From the NCBI RefSeq assembly GCF_014303735.1, contig NZ_CP060296.1, positions 941,501 to 1,005,500 on the forward strand: a DNA stretch of 64,000 nucleotides. Reading direction: 5' to 3'. Position 1 is the first letter of the stretch. Each line of letters begins with the position of its first letter. The DNA comes from Variovorax sp. PAMC28562 (GTDB lineage: Bacteria > Pseudomonadota > Gammaproteobacteria > Burkholderiales > Burkholderiaceae_C). This document shows, piece by piece, positions 62,060-64,000 of the stretch. The notes below the pieces were generated by a model. That model saw only the letters and a program-made list of their open reading frames with translations. It made no database searches and was not told where the DNA came from. The translations under genes were made by a program, and so were the position numbers.

Positions 62060-62424
62060 ACGTTGAGAGTGCCGCCGACATCGGCTTTGACCGTGTCGGC
62101 GGTGAGCGCGAGCACAGCACGCGACTGGCTCGCCCCCACATCGTGGGCGAAGCCGTTCTGCTCGCCCACGCTGTAGCTGGCGCCCAGGGTCTGCTTGCTG
62201 CCGCTGGAACTGCCGGTCTGGGTGGTGGTGTTCTGTGCGGCTTGGAGCGTGACGGCGTTGTCGGCGTCGAGCGTGACGTTGCTGCCGCTGAGGGTGGCAC
62301 CGGTGGCGGTGGCGGTGGCGGTGAGGTTGCTGTCGGCACCGCCGCCGGTGGCCGTGATTTTCACGTTGGCGGCCGCCCAGACGGTCGAGCCGACCGCCGT
62401 GCTGCTGGTTTCGGTTCTGGCGAA
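62055..62424 (-). pseudogene. Filamentous-haemagglutinin/CdiA repeat-region fragment
   Basis: About 120 codons open from directly after an in-frame TAA, with no start codon context. It reads ARTETSSTAVGSTVWAAANVKITATGGG..., then TLSGSNVTLDADNAVTLQAAQNTTTQTGSSSGSKQTLGASYSVGEQNGFAHDVGASQSRAVLALTADTVKADVGGTLNV. This is the haemagglutinin-repeat pattern of FhaB/CdiA exoproteins. It stops making sense at the phoX 3' end, where it is antisense to the last phoX codons. It is a short internal slice of a protein normally thousands of residues long, so a remnant left by deletion or rearrangement. Confidence 0.8.
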
Positions 62425-62850
62425 TTAAGCCTGACTTTGGTTATGAAACAGTTCGACGCCTAAACCAATATTTCGAGTTTGAAAGAAACTCATCGTCTCT
62501 AAGCTCAGGACACCACCAACATTGGAAACATCGAAGATGTCAATCCATAGATTGGTTAGCGTTTTCAATTCCTTAAGCATTTTGAAATTTGCACCGTTGG
62601 CCTCCAGTTTTTCAAACAGTTCAACGGCACTTCGGAACGGATCTTTTTGGGTCATTAATTCTTCACTCCGACCCCATAAGCTGTCGGCGTAAAACCCTGC
62701 CAACCTCTCCCCTGTAGGCGCGCGTCGCATCAAGCCCACGCTGTGGCCAATTTCAGGCTCATGTGCTACCGCCAGCGTGATGTCTTCTAATGTGAGCGTT
62801 GGGTGCCTTACGACAAGTCGGAGCACGATGTTCGAAAGTTGTTTTTGCAT
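62425..62850 (-). CDS. DUF4279-like protein, probable toxin-immunity protein
   Basis: 141 residues beginning MQKQLSNIVLRLVVRHPTLTLEDITLAVAHEPEIGHSVGLMRRAPTGERLAGFYADSLW. The C-terminal part is AVELFEKLEANGANFKMLKELKTLTNLWIDIFDVSNVGGVLSLETMSFFQTRNIGLGVELF. The pattern (early ITxxLxxEP, GxxR..PtG, then LWIDIF...LS.E....R.IGLG.ELF) is that of DUF4279, a family common as immunity proteins in polymorphic-toxin loci. It starts six bases after the stop of the upstream toxin-tip fragment. Base composition is clearly lower in GC than the housekeeping regions. Confidence 0.72.
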   Translation of the reverse strand: MQKQLSNIVLRLVVRHPTLTLEDITLAVAHEPEIGHSVGLMRRAPTGERLAGFYADSLWGRSEELMTQKDPFRSAVELFEKLEANGANFKMLKELKTLTNLWIDIFDVSNVGGVLSLETMSFFQTRNIGLGVELFHNQSQA

Positions 62851-62856
62851 GTTTTC

Positions 62857-63129
62857 CTAGCGCCTTCTATCGCGATCTCGGCCCGTCCTTCCACTTGGTC
62901 GCCCCGATCCCGTAAAGGTGGATGCAGGTCCGTTGTCGGTCCAAGTACCGTCGGGATTTTGACTCCAGACATCGCTATTGGGCGAAATACGGATCGTCGC
63001 AAACCCATGGCGCGTTGCATGATCACCTTGCGACAGCTCTGTTGCCGCGGGTGTCGGATTGCTCAGCAAGGCGCCTGCAGAGTGCTGAGTCAGCGTCGTC
63101 GTAGTTTGACGATATTGCTGCTCGTCAGA
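62857..63129 (-). CDS. Orphan polymorphic-toxin C-terminal module (second module)
   Basis: An open frame of 90 codons without a proper ATG; TTG at 63069 is the only reasonable start. It reads YRQTTTTLTQHSAGALLSNPTPAATELS, then HATRHGFATIRISPNSDVWSQNPDGTWTDNGPASTFTGSGRP and a strongly basic RGRDRDRRR-like end. The compact basic C-terminal tip followed at once by a small immunity-like gene is the layout of orphan CdiA-CT/CdiI pairs. The toxin activity cannot be named; a nuclease is the usual guess for such basic tips. It begins immediately after, and in frame with, the stop of the first immunity-like gene. Confidence 0.6.
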   Translation of the reverse strand, partial: SDEQQYRQTTTTLTQHSAGALLSNPTPAATELSQGDHATRHGFATIRISPNSDVWSQNPDGTWTDNGPASTFTGSGRPSGRTGRDRDRRR

Positions 63130-63528
63130 CTAAAGGTTCTGAGCAAAGTATCTGTCAACAAGCGCAATATCGGCCTGTGTCCACTTTAAGGCTTTAATAC
63201 AGACTGCCTTACGCAACCTCTCATGAAAATTAGCTCTCACCGCTGAAGATCGCAGATGACGCATTTCCATAAGAACAGAATATTTTGCCGCCGAATGAAT
63301 TGATGAAAATATCGCAGTATGCAAATTTCTCATAATTATTTCTTCAGGATCTTCAATATAAGAGTCAGCAATATTGTCAACCTGTAGCGCAAGCCCTAAA
63401 ACACTGTAATTTTCTGCGTCAGCTCTTTCCAACCGACGCATTTCTATTATGGGCGGCCAATCCTGCAATGCCCTCTCAAAGAGTATTGGAAAATAAAGAC
63501 CTGAGGCATCCAATTTATTTAAGGTCAT
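63130..63528 (-). CDS. Putative immunity protein of the first toxin module
   Basis: 132 residues from MTLNKLDASGLYFPILFERALQDWPPIIEMRRLERADAENYSVLG. Acidic to neutral, helical in the second half (MRNLHTAIFSSIHSAAKYSVLMEMRHLRSS). I do not recognise the family. Its ATG overlaps the stop of the toxin-tip frame by four bases (ATGA), the typical toxin-immunity coupling. The DNA is AT-rich. A GTG eight codons upstream is an alternative start that would lie within the toxin end. Confidence 0.65.
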   Translation of the reverse strand: MTLNKLDASGLYFPILFERALQDWPPIIEMRRLERADAENYSVLGLALQVDNIADSYIEDPEEIIMRNLHTAIFSSIHSAAKYSVLMEMRHLRSSAVRANFHERLRKAVCIKALKWTQADIALVDRYFAQNL

Positions 63529-63963
63529 TTTCGAATTCTTCCATCTGACCACACACTGTTGGGTTTATCTCCACGCTCCCAAGCATCCTTACTTGGCCAA
63601 CGTTTCCGCTGTTCGCCGCCGTGGCCTGAAATATCACGCTCCCAGACCGACCCATCGTTGGTGTCCAATTTACCCCGTGTGCCTCGGATATTTTCAAAGT
63701 CACCTGGCATGTTGCCTGGATTGTTCGGATGGGAAACTGAGCTGCTGGCTGGATCCTCCCTTGCCTGGTGCAGTATTCGAGGCCGCCTGCAAGACAAGAT
63801 TTGCGAAATCAGCGTACTTGCCCCAGATGACATCGAGGATAGAGCTTGGTTTGATCAGGTCGTCCAGATTGAGGTTGGGCAACGGCGGCGGCCCAACCCA
63901 TTGCTCAATGGAGGGATCGTAGCGTCCTTGGCAATTGCAACTCGAGCCCCCGTTTCTCTGCCC
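63525..63963 (-). pseudogene. Orphan polymorphic-toxin C-terminal module (first module), frameshifted
   Basis: Two overlapping frames make one protein if one base is removed. Frame A runs from 63963 (after an in-frame TAG) and reads YDPSIEQWVGPPPLPNLNLDDLIKPSSILDVIWGKYADFANLVLQAASNTAPGKGGSSQQLS. Frame B ends at 63525 and reads HPNNPGNMPGDFENIRGTRGKLDTNDGSVWERDISGHGGEQRKRWPSKDAWERGDKPNSVWSDGRIRK. The join falls in a GGGAAA run at 63731-63736. Frame B's end (GTRGKL..GSVWERD..GHGG..RKRW..K..WERG..PNSVW.DGRIRK) resembles RNase-like tips of contact-dependent-inhibition toxins. There is no start codon in frame A, so it is an orphan CT module whether or not the shift is real. Confidence 0.62.
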
Positions 63964-64000
63964 CTATGGCGCCAAGTTCGCCTTTTGTGACTAACTCTCG

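Overview
The window is high-GC chromosomal DNA from a Gram-negative betaproteobacterium. Gene content and order point to Burkholderiales, family Comamonadaceae, and most resemble Variovorax or a close relative. The pointers are a lower-glycolysis/purine block (pgk, pyk, fba, purC, purE, purK), the def-LysM-dprA-smg arrangement, a single-chain indolepyruvate oxidoreductase, and an intergenic repeat that I recall from this family. The genus is inference from gene order and protein appearance, not from a search.

Region 1 (1-30 kb) is housekeeping. A minus-strand tsaB-rimI-uracil-DNA-glycosylase-like operon faces dacB. It is followed by sua5, purK and purE, with a thioredoxin-TPR protein and a META lipoprotein on the plus strand. 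Next come purC, class I aldolase, an alpha/beta-hydrolase lipoprotein, pyruvate kinase and phosphoglycerate kinase. A minus-strand def-lipoprotein-fmt-azlC-azlD run has overlapping or abutting junctions. LysM, dprA and smg follow on the plus strand, then a DUF1631 protein, the yajC-secD-secF translocase operon, and a fused indolepyruvate:ferredoxin oxidoreductase divergent from an Lrp-type regulator.

Region 2 (29.8-37.4 kb) is a defence locus: a type I restriction-modification operon read hsdR, hsdS, a Schlafen/AlbA_2-type ATPase-like gene, hsdM. The first three genes overlap by four bases. Two perfect inverted repeats lie before hsdM.

Region 3 (37.4-54.1 kb) holds an MFS exporter with an extra C-terminal domain, a 3-hydroxyisobutyrate/threonate-type dehydrogenase, and then a cellulose/c-di-GMP block. 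A hybrid histidine kinase diverges from a receiver-GGDEF diguanylate cyclase. The compact bcs operon follows: a small BcsR/BcsP-like gene, then bcsA, bcsB, bcsZ and bcsC. A GGDEF-EAL protein closes the block on the opposite strand. BcsA carries a C-terminal PilZ domain, so the flanking c-di-GMP enzymes are plausible local controllers of cellulose output.

Region 4 (54.1-62.1 kb) has a large autotransporter, a stand-alone pyruvate dehydrogenase E1 (aceE type) and a Tat-type PhoX phosphatase.

Region 5 (62.05-64 kb) is AT-richer accessory DNA on the minus strand. It holds two orphan polymorphic-toxin C-terminal modules, each followed by a small immunity-like gene, plus a broken filamentous-haemagglutinin repeat fragment abutting phoX. 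It looks like the decaying or modular end of a contact-dependent-inhibition locus that continues beyond the right edge. I saw no rRNA, tRNA, CRISPR array or intact insertion sequence, and no gene-free stretch longer than about 300 bases.
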